Origin: Kribbella sindirgiensis
GTDB taxonomy: Bacteria > Actinomycetota > Actinomycetes > Propionibacteriales > Kribbellaceae
Length of the DNA: 64,000 bases
Assembly: GCF_004331435.1 (NCBI RefSeq)
Contig: NZ_SJKA01000005.1
Location: 248,001 to 312,000 of the forward strand
Direction: 5' to 3'
Under the pieces are notes generated by a model. The model was not told where the DNA came from and ran no database searches. It saw nothing but the letters and a program-made list of their open reading frames with translations. Both the position numbers and the translations under genes were made by a program. Of this stretch, positions 53,933 through 62,513 are shown piece by piece. How positions within the stretch are numbered: the first letter of the stretch is position 1; the number at the start of each line of letters is the position of its first letter.

Positions 53933-54030
53933 GCCTGCGTCACAGGGAAGCCGGTCCAAGTCCGGCGCTGACCCGCAACCGTAGGCCACCCCCTTGACAG
54001 GGTGGCGAGCCGGAACACTGTGACGCAGGC
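53933..54030 (+). ncRNA. Cobalamin riboswitch
   Basis: The closing stem is 13 bp and perfect: GCCTGCGTCACAG (53933-53945) pairs with CTGTGACGCAGGC (54018-54030). Inside are the conserved core CAGGGAAGCCGGT...CCGGC, the CTGACCCGCAACCGTA segment (53968-53983, B12-box-like) and GAGCCGGAACACTG (54007-54020). It lies about 100 nt upstream of the SCO2322-like gene and should repress the ECF transporter and cobU/cobS operon when cobalamin is abundant. Confidence 0.92.
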
Positions 54031-54132
54031 GGTCAGGCTCGACTACCCGCCGTGGTCCGCGGGTGGAGCCCCTACCCTGCCGGTGCAGGCGGGACCTCCT
54101 CCACCGGGCTGCGGCCCGACCGAGGACACGAC

Positions 54133-54849
54133 ATGACTGCACACCGGACTGTACGACTGGTCCTCAGCCTGCTGGCGGGTCTCCTGCTCGCGGGGACCGT
54201 CGCCACCGTCACAGCAAGCACCGCACAGGCGGAAGACGGCTACCGCTTCTGGGGCTACTACCAGTGGAGCAACGGCCAGTGGGCCTTCTCCCAGAAGGGC
54301 GCGGACGCCTTCGTCCCGGCCGACGGAGCCGTGGAAGGCTGGCGGTTCGCCGTGGGCGGCGCCAAGCCCCGGGTCCCGCGGGCCGCGGGCGACTTCGAGG
54401 CGATCTGCGGCAAGACCCCGGCCGAGACGGGTAAGAAGCGGGTCGCGCTGGTCGTCGACCCTGGGACGCCGGAGGACGCGATCGCCGGCGATACGCCGGG
54501 CGAGGCCAAAGGCACCTGCGTCGTGACCGACCCGAAGTCGACCGGCGCGCAGGTCCTCGCCGCGGCCGGACCGGTCCGGATCGAGAAGGGCCTGACCTGC
54601 GGCATCGCGGGCTACCCGTCCAAGAGCTGCGGCGATCAGCTGAAGAACATCAAGGTTCCGGCCACCGAGGCCCCGGTCACGCTGCAGATCGGCGCGGCGG
54701 TGGGCTCCACCGCGACACCCGCCGCTTCCACACCCGCATCGGACAGCAGTGGTACGCCGTGGACGGGCATCATCATCGCCGTCGTCGTGGTCGTGCTCCT
54801 GGCCGGCGGCGGTTTCGTGCTGAACCGCCGGCGTACCGCAGCCCAGTAG
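54133..54849 (+). CDS. SCO2322-like secreted membrane-anchored protein
   Basis: A 238-aa protein with a signal peptide (MTAHRTVRLVLSLLAGLLLA, cleavage near AQAE), an extracytoplasmic domain starting DGYRFWGYYQWSNGQWAFSQ, and a C-terminal membrane anchor (GIIIAVVVVVLLAGGGFVLN) with a basic tail. Three pairs of cysteines (ICGKT, GTCVV, LTCGIAGYPSKSCG) may form disulfides. Its position behind a cobalamin riboswitch and before CbiQ-like genes suggests capture or delivery of cobalamin or a precursor; unproven. Confidence 0.8.
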   Translation: MTAHRTVRLVLSLLAGLLLAGTVATVTASTAQAEDGYRFWGYYQWSNGQWAFSQKGADAFVPADGAVEGWRFAVGGAKPRVPRAAGDFEAICGKTPAETGKKRVALVVDPGTPEDAIAGDTPGEAKGTCVVTDPKSTGAQVLAAAGPVRIEKGLTCGIAGYPSKSCGDQLKNIKVPATEAPVTLQIGAAVGSTATPAASTPASDSSGTPWTGIIIAVVVVVLLAGGGFVLNRRRTAAQ

Positions 54850-54874
54850 ACAGCTCAGTAGGACAGCTCAGTAG

Positions 54875-55972
54875 ATGCGCGCCGTCAACCACCTGACACT
54901 CCCCCGGGCACTCCACCCGGGGGCCTGGTGGTTGTGGGCGCTCTGTATGGCAGTCGCGGCCAGCAGGACACGCAACCCGGTCCTGCTGGTCCTGATTCTC
55001 GCCGTGACCGGGTTCGTCGTTTCGGCCCGCCGGAGCGACGCACCGTGGGCACACAGCTTCACTGCGTTCCTCAAACTCGGTCTGCTGGTCATCGCTGTCC
55101 GCGTGGTCCTGCAGGCGCTGCTGTCCACCCGCTCGCAGGGCAACACGCTGCTGTTCACGCTGCCTCAGATCCCCTTGCCTGACTGGGCTGCGGGCGTCAA
55201 GCTCGGCGGCGATGTCACAGCGGAGGCTCTGGTGACGGCCCTGTACGACGGTGGTCAGCTGGCCGTCATGCTCTGCTGCGTGGGCGCCGCCAACGCACTG
55301 GCCAGTCCGCGGCGGCTGCTGAAGTCGTTGCCGGGAGCCCTCTACGAGATGGGCGTCGCCTGCGTGGTCGCACTGACCTTCGCGCCGCAGCTGGTGACGG
55401 ACGGCCGCCGTGTGCGCGCAGCACGCCGGTTGCGCGGCCGTACTCGCGCCTCCTTCCGTACGACGGCCATGCCGGTCCTGGAGGGCGCGTTGGACCGGTC
55501 GGTGGAACTGGCGGCCGCCATGGACTCCCGTGGCTACGGCCGTACCGCGCAGGCTCCTCGTGCTCAGCGTCGCCTCACGGCGCTCTGCGTGCTGCTGGGA
55601 CTGCTCGGGATCCTGCTGGGTGTCTACGCGTTGCTGACCGACGCCATGGCGTTCCCGTTCGCTGCCGGTGCGCTGGCGGCCGGTGTGCTCCTGGCCGTCG
55701 CAGCCATGGCAGTAGGACGGCAGCGGGTCAGCAGGACGCGCTACCGGCCCGATCCGTGGGCGCTGCCCGAGTGGCTCGTTGTAGCGGCCGGTGCGGTGGC
55801 CGCGGGTGCCATGGTGATCGCAGCGGTCCGCGGCGTGAACGGTCTGCTGCTGGCCGGCCCGTTGGTCGTCCCACCAGTACCGGTGCTGCCGGTGGTCGGC
55901 GTACTGGTCGGACTGGTGCCCGCACTCGCCGCACCACCCCTGAAATCGTCACTGAAGAAGGCGGTCCCATGA
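54875..55972 (+). CDS. ECF transporter transmembrane (T) component, CbiQ-like
   Basis: A 365-aa membrane protein with multiple helices and the coupling motif AAAMDSRGYGRT (Ser-Arg-Gly motif that contacts the ATPases). It begins RALHPGAWWLWALCMAVAAS. Longer than many T components, with extra C-terminal helices. ATG at 54875; its stop overlaps the ATPase start (ATGA). Under riboswitch control. Confidence 0.88.
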   Translation: MRAVNHLTLPRALHPGAWWLWALCMAVAASRTRNPVLLVLILAVTGFVVSARRSDAPWAHSFTAFLKLGLLVIAVRVVLQALLSTRSQGNTLLFTLPQIPLPDWAAGVKLGGDVTAEALVTALYDGGQLAVMLCCVGAANALASPRRLLKSLPGALYEMGVACVVALTFAPQLVTDGRRVRAARRLRGRTRASFRTTAMPVLEGALDRSVELAAAMDSRGYGRTAQAPRAQRRLTALCVLLGLLGILLGVYALLTDAMAFPFAAGALAAGVLLAVAAMAVGRQRVSRTRYRPDPWALPEWLVVAAGAVAAGAMVIAAVRGVNGLLLAGPLVVPPVPVLPVVGVLVGLVPALAAPPLKSSLKKAVP

Positions 55973-57579
55973 TCGAGTTCGACCAGGTGACGGTGACGTA
56001 CGACGGGGCGCGTGAGCCGGCCCTGCAGGACGTGAGCTTCACGGTGCCGGAGGGCGAGCTGGCGCTGGTGATCGGGCGGACCGGGTCCGGCAAGTCCACC
56101 TTGCTGCGGGCCATCAACGGTCTGGTGCCGCACTTCACCGGCGGCAGGCTCGCCGGGCGCGTGCTGGTCGACGGGCGGGACACCCGCGAGTACCGGCCGC
56201 GGGATCTCGCCGACGTGGTCGGGATGGTCGGACAGGACCCGATGTCTGGGTTCGTCACCGACACGGTCGAGGACGAGCTGGCGTACAGCATGGAGTCTCT
56301 CGGTGTGGCGCCGGACGTGATGCGGCGGCGCGTCGAGGAGACCCTGGACCTGCTCGGGCTGGCCGACGTACGGGATCGTGCTCTGACTTCGCTGTCTGGC
56401 GGACAGCGACAGCGGACCGCGATCGGTGCGGCCCTCACGTCACATCCCGCCGTACTGGTGCTGGACGAGCCCACGTCGGCGCTGGACCCGCAGGCGGCCG
56501 AGGAGGTGCTGGCCGCGCTGCAGCGGCTCGTGCACGACCTGGGTGTCACTGTGGTAATGGCTGAGCACCGGCTGGAGCGTGTGATCCAGTACGCCGACCG
56601 CGTGATCGAAGTACCCGGTGGCGCCGCCGCTGTGTCCACGGGCCTGCCTGCCGAGCGCATGGTGACCGCACCGGTCGCACCGCCGGTGGTGGAGCTGGGA
56701 CGGCTGGCTGGATGGTCACCGCTCCCCCTGTCAGTACGCGACGCCCGACGCGCAGCGGCAGGTCTCCGCTCCCAGCTCAACGCTCCCAAGCCTGCACGCA
56801 CCGGAGCACCGCTGGGTGCGGAGCTTGCCCACTGCAAGGACCTCGTCGTGAGCTACGGCACCGTCACTGCGCTCCGGGGCGTGTCGCTGAGTATCCAGGC
56901 CGGTGAGATCGTCGCGCTGATGGGCCGCAACGGCGCGGGCAAGTCGACCTTGCTGAACTCGCTCGTCGGCATCATCGCTCCTCGTTCCGGTACCGCGAGC
57001 GCTGCAGGAGTCGACCCCCGCCGTACCAAGCCGAAGCGACTGGTCAAGGCCGTCGGACTGGTCCCGCAAGAGCCCGCAGACCTGCTGTACGCCGCTACGG
57101 TCGCGGACGAGTGCGCCAGCGCAGACTCCGACTTCAAGGTGCCCGCAGGTAGTTGCCGGGCGCTCCTGGAACGGCTGGCACCAGACGTGGCTCTGGACAT
57201 GCATCCGCGCGACCTGTCCGAGGGACAACGGCTATGTCTGGCGTTGGCCGTCGTACTGTGTGGCGCGCCGCCGTTGCTGTTGCTGGACGAGCCGACGCGC
57301 GGGCTCGACTACGGCGCCAAGCGGCGGCTGGTCGCGATCCTGCGCGAGCTGGCGGCTGCTGGGCACGCAGTGGTGCTGTCGACGCATGACGTGGAGATGG
57401 TCGCCGAAGTCGCCACCCGGGTGATGGTGCTTGCCGACGGCGAGCTGGTGAGTGACGGCGAGACGGCTGAGGTGATCGCCGGGTCGCCGGCGTTCGCGCC
57501 GCAGGTGGCGAAGATCCTGGCACCGCTCCCGTTCCTGACCGTCGGCGAGGTGGCCGAGGCATTGGACCGGGCCTCGTGA
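55969..57579 (+). CDS. ECF transporter ATPase, two fused ABC domains (A-A')
   Basis: A 536-aa protein with two ABC ATPase units. First: Walker A GRTGSGKST, signature LSGGQRQRTAIG, Walker B VLVLDEPTSALDP. Second: Walker A GRNGAGKST, a degenerate signature LSEGQRLCLALA, Walker B LLLLDEPTRGLDYG. The linker lies around residues 220-285. It powers uptake with the T and S components. Start ATG at 55969; a longer frame upstream is rejected. Confidence 0.92.
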   Translation: MIEFDQVTVTYDGAREPALQDVSFTVPEGELALVIGRTGSGKSTLLRAINGLVPHFTGGRLAGRVLVDGRDTREYRPRDLADVVGMVGQDPMSGFVTDTVEDELAYSMESLGVAPDVMRRRVEETLDLLGLADVRDRALTSLSGGQRQRTAIGAALTSHPAVLVLDEPTSALDPQAAEEVLAALQRLVHDLGVTVVMAEHRLERVIQYADRVIEVPGGAAAVSTGLPAERMVTAPVAPPVVELGRLAGWSPLPLSVRDARRAAAGLRSQLNAPKPARTGAPLGAELAHCKDLVVSYGTVTALRGVSLSIQAGEIVALMGRNGAGKSTLLNSLVGIIAPRSGTASAAGVDPRRTKPKRLVKAVGLVPQEPADLLYAATVADECASADSDFKVPAGSCRALLERLAPDVALDMHPRDLSEGQRLCLALAVVLCGAPPLLLLDEPTRGLDYGAKRRLVAILRELAAAGHAVVLSTHDVEMVAEVATRVMVLADGELVSDGETAEVIAGSPAFAPQVAKILAPLPFLTVGEVAEALDRAS

Positions 57580-58439
57580 ACCTCGTCCGGCTCAAGCCCC
57601 GCAGCGCGGCGTCGGCTCCCACCCCTCCCCTCCGCCTGGTTCGGCTCAAGCCGCGAAGCACGGCGGCGTTGGTGGTTGCGTCATTGGTCGGCGTACTCGC
57701 CTTCGCCTGGCCGTTGTTCTTCCAGACCTCGCAAGCAGGTGAGTCGGCGATCGGTCACACCACGGACGCTCCCTGGCTGTTCGTACTGCTGCTGCCGTTG
57801 CTCGTGGCCGTCGTCCTCGCGGAGCTGTCCGAGGCCGGCATCGACGCGAAGGTGATCTCGCTGGTCGGCATGCTCGCCGCGGTCGGCGCGGCGCTGCGCG
57901 CGTTGGGCCCGGGGACCGCAGGACTCGAGCCGGGGTTCTTCCTGCTGGTGCTCGCGGGACGGGCGTTCGGGGCCGGGTTCGGCTTCGTGCTCGGGGCGGT
58001 GTCGTTGCTCGGCGGGGCGCTGATCAGCGGTGGGGTCGGGCCGTGGATGCCGTTCCAGATGTTCGCGTGCGCGTGGGTCGGGTGCCTGGCCGGGCTGCTG
58101 CCGCGGGTCGGCGGGCGGTTGGAGTTGCTGCTGCTGGCGGCGTACTCGCTGGTGTCGGGCGTCCTGTACGGCGTGATCATGAACCTCTGGTTCTGGCCGT
58201 ACGCGACCTTCGGCAGCGACTTCTCGTTCATCCCGGGCGACTCGCTGGCCGCCAACCTGCACAGGTACTTCCTGTTCGTGGTGGCGACGTCGCTGGGGTG
58301 GGACATTCCGCGCGGGATCCTCAGCGCGGTGCTGGTGCTGGTGCTCGGGCGGCCGATCCTGAACGCGTTCCGGCGTACGGCGCGCAAGGCGGCGTTCGAG
58401 GCGCCGGTGGTCTTCGAGCCCGGGAGGACGAATGCCTGA
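57576..58439 (+). CDS. ECF transporter substrate-binding (S) component
   Basis: A 287-aa membrane protein with about six helices (LVVASLVGVLAFAWPLFF, WLFVLLLPLLVAVVLAEL and others). Its riboswitch-controlled neighbours and the following cobU/cobS suggest cobalamin or cobinamide as substrate. The N-terminus has an in-frame direct repeat LVRLKPRS...LVRLKPRS (57582-57605 and 57636-57659). GTG start at 57576 overlaps the ATPase gene (GTGA). The fold call is by context and hydrophobicity. Confidence 0.82.
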   Translation: MNLVRLKPRSAASAPTPPLRLVRLKPRSTAALVVASLVGVLAFAWPLFFQTSQAGESAIGHTTDAPWLFVLLLPLLVAVVLAELSEAGIDAKVISLVGMLAAVGAALRALGPGTAGLEPGFFLLVLAGRAFGAGFGFVLGAVSLLGGALISGGVGPWMPFQMFACAWVGCLAGLLPRVGGRLELLLLAAYSLVSGVLYGVIMNLWFWPYATFGSDFSFIPGDSLAANLHRYFLFVVATSLGWDIPRGILSAVLVLVLGRPILNAFRRTARKAAFEAPVVFEPGRTNA

Positions 58440-58959
58440 CCGAACCCTCATCCTCGGCGGAGCCCGCTCCGGGAAGTCCGTCGCCGCCGAACGCCTGCTG
58501 TCCGCGGAGCCCGACGTCCTGTACGTCGCGACCGGCGGAGAGGACTTCGGTGACGCCGAGTGGGCCGACCGGGTCGCGAAGCACCAGGCCCGTCGGCCGG
58601 CCTCCTGGGGTCTGGCGGAGACGATCGACCTGGTACCGCTGCTCGCGTCGTCCGGTTCGCCGCTCCTGATCGACTGCCTCACGCTGTGGTTGTCACGCAC
58701 GATGGACAGCGTCGACGTCTGGTCCGATCTGAGCCGTGCGGGGCTCGTCGAGCAGCGGATCACGGAGCTCGCAGACGCGTGGGCGACGACCGCTCGCCGC
58801 GTGGTTGCCGTCAGCAACGACGTCGGCTCCGGCATCGTCCCCGCCGACCCCGGCACCCGCCTCTTCCGGGACCTGATGGGCCGCCTCAACACCACCATCT
58901 CCCTGACCTCCGACCAGGTCCTCTGGACCGTAGCCGGCCGAACCCTGCCGCTCACATGA
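58432..58959 (+). CDS. cobU: Bifunctional adenosylcobinamide kinase / guanylyltransferase
   Basis: A 175-aa enzyme that phosphorylates adenosylcobinamide and converts it to adenosylcobinamide-GDP. The P-loop is GGARSGKS (9-16), followed by VLYVATGGEDFGDAEWADRV, then HQARRPASWGLAE, LLIDCLTLWLSR and VSNDVGSGIVPADPGTRLFR, all family hallmarks. It overlaps the S-component gene by 8 nt and cobS by 4. Confidence 0.95.
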   Translation: MPDRTLILGGARSGKSVAAERLLSAEPDVLYVATGGEDFGDAEWADRVAKHQARRPASWGLAETIDLVPLLASSGSPLLIDCLTLWLSRTMDSVDVWSDLSRAGLVEQRITELADAWATTARRVVAVSNDVGSGIVPADPGTRLFRDLMGRLNTTISLTSDQVLWTVAGRTLPLT

Positions 58960-59747
58960 CGGGCGGGTGGCGTGATGGGCTCCGGCTGTCGTTCGGCACC
59001 CTCACCGTGCTGCCTGCAGGCATGCCGTCCCGAGTGGACCGAAAAGTCGGCGGGCGGGCGATGGTCCTCGCCCCGGTGGCCGGGGCGGTCGTGGGCGGTA
59101 TCGCAGCAGGTGTGATCGCGCTTGCTCAACTGGTCAAGCCGGAGGCCGACCTGTTGGCAGCGGTGCTGGGTGTGCTGGTGGTGGCGGGCCTTTCGGGTGC
59201 GCTGCATCTCGACGGGCTCGCCGACTTCGCTGACGCGCTGGGCAGCCGGCGGGATCGCGAGACCATGCTGCGGATCATGAAGCAGAGCGACATCGGACCG
59301 TTCGGTGTCGTCGCGATCATCGGCGTACTGCTCCTGGACGTCGCCGCCCTCACCGCCTGCCTGCAAGCGGACTTCGGCTGGCAGGCGCTCCTGATCGCCA
59401 CCACCGCGAGCCGCCTCACCCTCCCCTGGTCCTGCCGTACGTCGATCCCCGCCGCCCGCCCCGACGGCCTGGGCACGATCGTCGCCGCCACCGTCCGCCC
59501 ACTCACGGCCACCATCACCACAACCGCCGTACTCGCCGCCGCCCTCGCCCTGACCTGGCTCTCGCCGGCAGCATCGCCGATCCGGTACGCCGGATCCGCC
59601 GCCGCCGTCCTGCTGACCGTAGCGACGAGCCTGGCCACCACCCGCCGCGCCCGCACCGCTCTGGGCGGCACCACCGGCGACGTACTCGGCGCAACGGTCG
59701 AACTGGCTCTCCCGGTCGCCCTCCTGCCCCTCGCCCTCACCACCTGA
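58956..59747 (+). CDS. cobS: Adenosylcobinamide-GDP ribazoletransferase
   Basis: A 263-aa integral membrane enzyme that joins adenosylcobinamide-GDP to alpha-ribazole, completing cobalamin. Motifs include SFGTLTVLPAG near the start, GALHLDGLADFADALGSR (acidic active-site motif) and MKQSDIGPFGV. ATG at 58956 (ATGA overlap). Last gene of the riboswitch operon. Confidence 0.95.
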   Translation: MTGGWRDGLRLSFGTLTVLPAGMPSRVDRKVGGRAMVLAPVAGAVVGGIAAGVIALAQLVKPEADLLAAVLGVLVVAGLSGALHLDGLADFADALGSRRDRETMLRIMKQSDIGPFGVVAIIGVLLLDVAALTACLQADFGWQALLIATTASRLTLPWSCRTSIPAARPDGLGTIVAATVRPLTATITTTAVLAAALALTWLSPAASPIRYAGSAAAVLLTVATSLATTRRARTALGGTTGDVLGATVELALPVALLPLALTT

Positions 59748-59794
59748 CCCGTCACACCACCCAGCCACCCTCCCTGCGCCTCCTGCCCCTCCCC

Positions 59795-59905
59795 CATTTG
59801 CCTGGCTGACCCGGCATTTTGCCTGGCTGACCCATCAGTTCGGGGGCTCCTGACCCGCGTTGCGGGTGTAGAACCCCCAAGTTGGTGGGTCAGCCAGCCA
59901 GATGC
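59795..59905. repeat. Nested palindromic element (REP-like) with repeated CCTGGCTGACCC
   Basis: CATTTGCCTGGCTGACCC (59795-59812) is followed by a near-copy at 59815-59833, and GGGTCAGCCAGCCAGATG (59887-59904) is their inverted match. Inside, GGGGGCTC and GAACCCCC pair, and ACCCGC-GTT-GCGGGT (59853-59867) forms a perfect inner hairpin. The gap 59748-60053 holds no gene. The element may serve as the terminator of the cob operon; its elaborate shape also fits a dispersed REP-like repeat. Confidence 0.6.
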
Positions 59906-60053
59906 GGGTGAGGTGACGGAGCCCGGGCGGCGAAGTGGTCTACTGTCGCGTTGAACGATCCGGTGGGATAGTGACGGCGAGGTTGCTGACGATGTTCTTG
60001 GCCGACGAGCGCGGGGCGATCGCGCTCACTCCGCGATCCGTTATCTTTATGTA

Positions 60054-61229
60054 ATGAACGCAACCCGCCCGGCCCCGGGCTCGCAGGCTTCGCTGCGCGA
60101 AGCCAACCGTGCGCGCGTTCTCGGCGTCGTCCGGCAGCACGGCCCGCTCACCCAGGTCGAGATCGCCGCCGCCTCCGGCCTGTCCGCGGCCACCGTGTCG
60201 AACATGGTCAAGGAGCTCGACCAGGCCGGCATGGTCGGCCTGTCCCGCAGCATCCGTAACGGCCGGCGCGCCGTACTGGTCTCGCTCGCGTCCGGCGGCG
60301 GACTGCTGGCCGGCGTGGCGTTCGGCGAGCGCGACGTACGGGTCGCGGTCGCGAACGGCTCCCGCGAGATCCTCGCCCAGCAACTGATGCCGCTGCAGGC
60401 CGACCACGTCGCCGACGAGGGCATGGAACGCGCCGCCCGGCTGCTCGCCGACCTGGCCGAGACGGTCAGCTCCGGCGTCGAGGACATCTCGGCGGTCGGG
60501 TTCGGGTTGCCGATGCCGGTCGACTCCGTCAGCGGCGAGGCGGGTTCCGACGCGGTCCTGCCCGGCTGGCGCGGCGTCAACGTGACCGAGGCGATGTCCG
60601 GGTACCTGCGCGCCCCGGTCGCCCTCGACAACACCGCGAACCTGGCCGCACTGGGCGAACTGCGGGCCGGAGCGCTCCGCGGTGTCCGGAACGGCTGCTA
60701 TCTGAAGTTCTCGTACGGCGTCGGCGCGGGCATCGTGATCAACGGCGACGTGTTCCGCGGTTCGACCGGTACGGCGGGCGAGATCGGGCACGTGACGATC
60801 GACGAGAACGGCCCGATCTGCCGCTGCGGGAACCGCGGCTGCCTGGACACGTTCGTCGGCTCGCGCGCGCTGATCAACAGCCTCGCAGCGTCGCACGGAC
60901 CGCTACGGCTGAAGGACATCGTGACCCGCGCGCTGGCCGGCGACCTCGGCTGCCGCCGCGTGATCGAGGACGCCGGCCGCCGCGTCGGCGTGGCCGTGGC
61001 CGGGGTCGTGAACCTGCTGAACCCGGAGGCGATCGTGGTCGGCGGTCTGATGGCGGAGGCCGGTGACCTGATCACTGCCCCGCTCCGGGAGGCGCTCGAC
61101 CGGTGCGCGATCCCGAGCGCCGCGGCGACCGTCGAACTCCGGGCGGCCGAACTCGGCGACGACGCCGACATCGTCGGCGCGATCCACCGTGCGTCGATGC
61201 TGAGTCATACCAATATCTCCATTTCTTGA
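60054..61229 (+). CDS. ROK-family transcriptional regulator
   Basis: A 391-aa protein. The N-terminal winged helix-turn-helix is LTQVEIAAASGLSAATVSNM. The C-terminal ROK (sugar-kinase-like) domain has AVGFGLPMPVD, the zinc motif CRCGNRGCLDTFVG and GVAVAGVVNLLNPEAIVVGG. ROK repressors typically sense a sugar. The gene precedes a sugar ABC transporter in the same direction, so it probably controls it. ATG at 60054. Confidence 0.9.
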   Translation: MNATRPAPGSQASLREANRARVLGVVRQHGPLTQVEIAAASGLSAATVSNMVKELDQAGMVGLSRSIRNGRRAVLVSLASGGGLLAGVAFGERDVRVAVANGSREILAQQLMPLQADHVADEGMERAARLLADLAETVSSGVEDISAVGFGLPMPVDSVSGEAGSDAVLPGWRGVNVTEAMSGYLRAPVALDNTANLAALGELRAGALRGVRNGCYLKFSYGVGAGIVINGDVFRGSTGTAGEIGHVTIDENGPICRCGNRGCLDTFVGSRALINSLAASHGPLRLKDIVTRALAGDLGCRRVIEDAGRRVGVAVAGVVNLLNPEAIVVGGLMAEAGDLITAPLREALDRCAIPSAAATVELRAAELGDDADIVGAIHRASMLSHTNISIS

Positions 61230-61252
61230 ATTCAAGTCTTGACGCCAAGACG
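61225..61252 (+). promoter_or_regulatory. Candidate ROK operator: two adjacent palindromes
   Basis: CTTGAATTCAAG (61225-61236) is a perfect 12-bp palindrome overlapping the ROK stop codon, followed directly by GTCTTG-ACGC-CAAGAC (61237-61252). Both use CTTG/CAAG half-sites. They lie about 60 bp before the binding-protein gene, where its promoter must be. Confidence 0.5.
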
Positions 61253-61309
61253 CTGGAGGGCTTGACTGCGGGCAGGCCAATCGGGGCCGTCACGTCAAGG
61301 AGCCGCCAT

Positions 61310-62386
61310 ATGTCCGTCTCAGCACTACGTCTCGTCGGCCTCGGCCTCGCCGTCTCGGCCCTCGCCGTCTCCCTGGTGGCCTGTGGCTCGGACGACGACT
61401 CGGGCAGCGGCTCAGGCGGCGCGAAGAAAGTCGCGCTGTTGCTGCCCGAGTCGAAGACCACCCGGTACGAGGCGCTCGACCGCCCGCTGTTCACCGAAGC
61501 GCTGAAGGCGGCCTGCGGCGACTGCGAGCTGATCTACAGCAACGCCGACCAGGACGCCGCGAAGCAACAGCAGCAGGCCGAGGCCGCGCTGACCCAGGGC
61601 GCGAACGTGCTGGTCCTCGACCCGGTCGACGGCAAGGCCGCCGCCGCGGTGGTCGCCTCCGCCAAGGCGCAGAGCGTCCCGGTGGTCGCGTACGACCGGT
61701 TCATCGAGAACGCCAACTACTACGTCTCGTTCGAGAACGAGGCGGTCGGCAAGCTGCAGGCGCAGACCCTGGTGGATGCGCTCAAGGCAGCCGGCAAGAC
61801 GTCCGGCAACATCGCGATGATCAACGGCTCGCCGACCGACCCGAACGCGGCCGACTTCAAGAAGGGCGCGCACAGCGTGCTGGACTCCAGCGGTTTCAAG
61901 ATCGCCGCCGAGTTCGACACGCCGGACTGGAGCCCGGACAAGGCGCAGGGCTGGATGGAAGGCCAGCTGAGCGCGATCAAGAACGGTCTCGTCGGTGTGT
62001 ACGCCGCCAACGACGGCACCGCCGGCGGTGCGATCGCCGCGCTGAAGGGCGGTGGCGTGCAGCCGCTGCCACCGGTCACCGGGCAGGACTCGGAACTGGC
62101 CGCGATCCAGCGGATCATCGCCGGTGACCAGGCGATGACCATCTACAAGGCGGTCAAGCCGCAGGCCGAAGCCGCCGCCAAGGGCGCCGTGGCGCTGGCG
62201 AACGGCGGCAAGCCCGAGTCCACCACCGACAAGAGCGGCGTACCGTCGACGATTCTCGACCCGGTCGCGGTGACCAAGGACAACATCAAGGACACCGTGG
62301 TCAAGGACAACATCTACAAGGTCGGCGACATCTGCACCGCCGCCTTCGCGGCCGCCTGCACCGCCGCAGGCCTGAGCAGCAACTAG
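61310..62386 (+). CDS. Sugar ABC transporter substrate-binding lipoprotein (XylF/RbsB-like)
   Basis: A 358-aa lipoprotein; the signal peptide ends at the lipobox LVAC (Cys25). The periplasmic-binding fold has KVALLLPESKTTRYEALDRP, LIYSNADQDAAKQQQQAEAA, DPVDGKAAAAVV, VVAYDRFIENANYYVSFENE and GVYAANDGTAGGAIAAL, strongly resembling D-xylose-type binding proteins. ATG at 61310 has AAGGAG at 7-nt spacing. Expected to deliver a pentose or similar sugar to the permease at 63335. Confidence 0.9.
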   Translation: MSVSALRLVGLGLAVSALAVSLVACGSDDDSGSGSGGAKKVALLLPESKTTRYEALDRPLFTEALKAACGDCELIYSNADQDAAKQQQQAEAALTQGANVLVLDPVDGKAAAAVVASAKAQSVPVVAYDRFIENANYYVSFENEAVGKLQAQTLVDALKAAGKTSGNIAMINGSPTDPNAADFKKGAHSVLDSSGFKIAAEFDTPDWSPDKAQGWMEGQLSAIKNGLVGVYAANDGTAGGAIAALKGGGVQPLPPVTGQDSELAAIQRIIAGDQAMTIYKAVKPQAEAAAKGAVALANGGKPESTTDKSGVPSTILDPVAVTKDNIKDTVVKDNIYKVGDICTAAFAAACTAAGLSSN

Positions 62387-62412
62387 CCGCCCATTGGCCC
62401 GCCCCCTCGTCG

Positions 62413-62442
62413 CAGCCCCCCGCAGTGAGGTGCGGGGGGCTG
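62413..62442 (+). terminator. Hairpin between binding-protein and ATPase genes
   Basis: CAGCCCCCCGCA (62413-62424) and TGCGGGGGGCTG (62431-62442) form a perfect 12-bp stem with a 6-nt loop. It lacks a U-run. It may partially terminate or protect the upstream mRNA end, giving more binding protein than ATPase. Confidence 0.6.
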
Positions 62443-62513
62443 TGCCGGGCCCCTCCCCAACCGCGCCCCCGGCGAGGATCATGGCCTGAAATAAGCCCCA
62501 GGAGGCTGATCGA

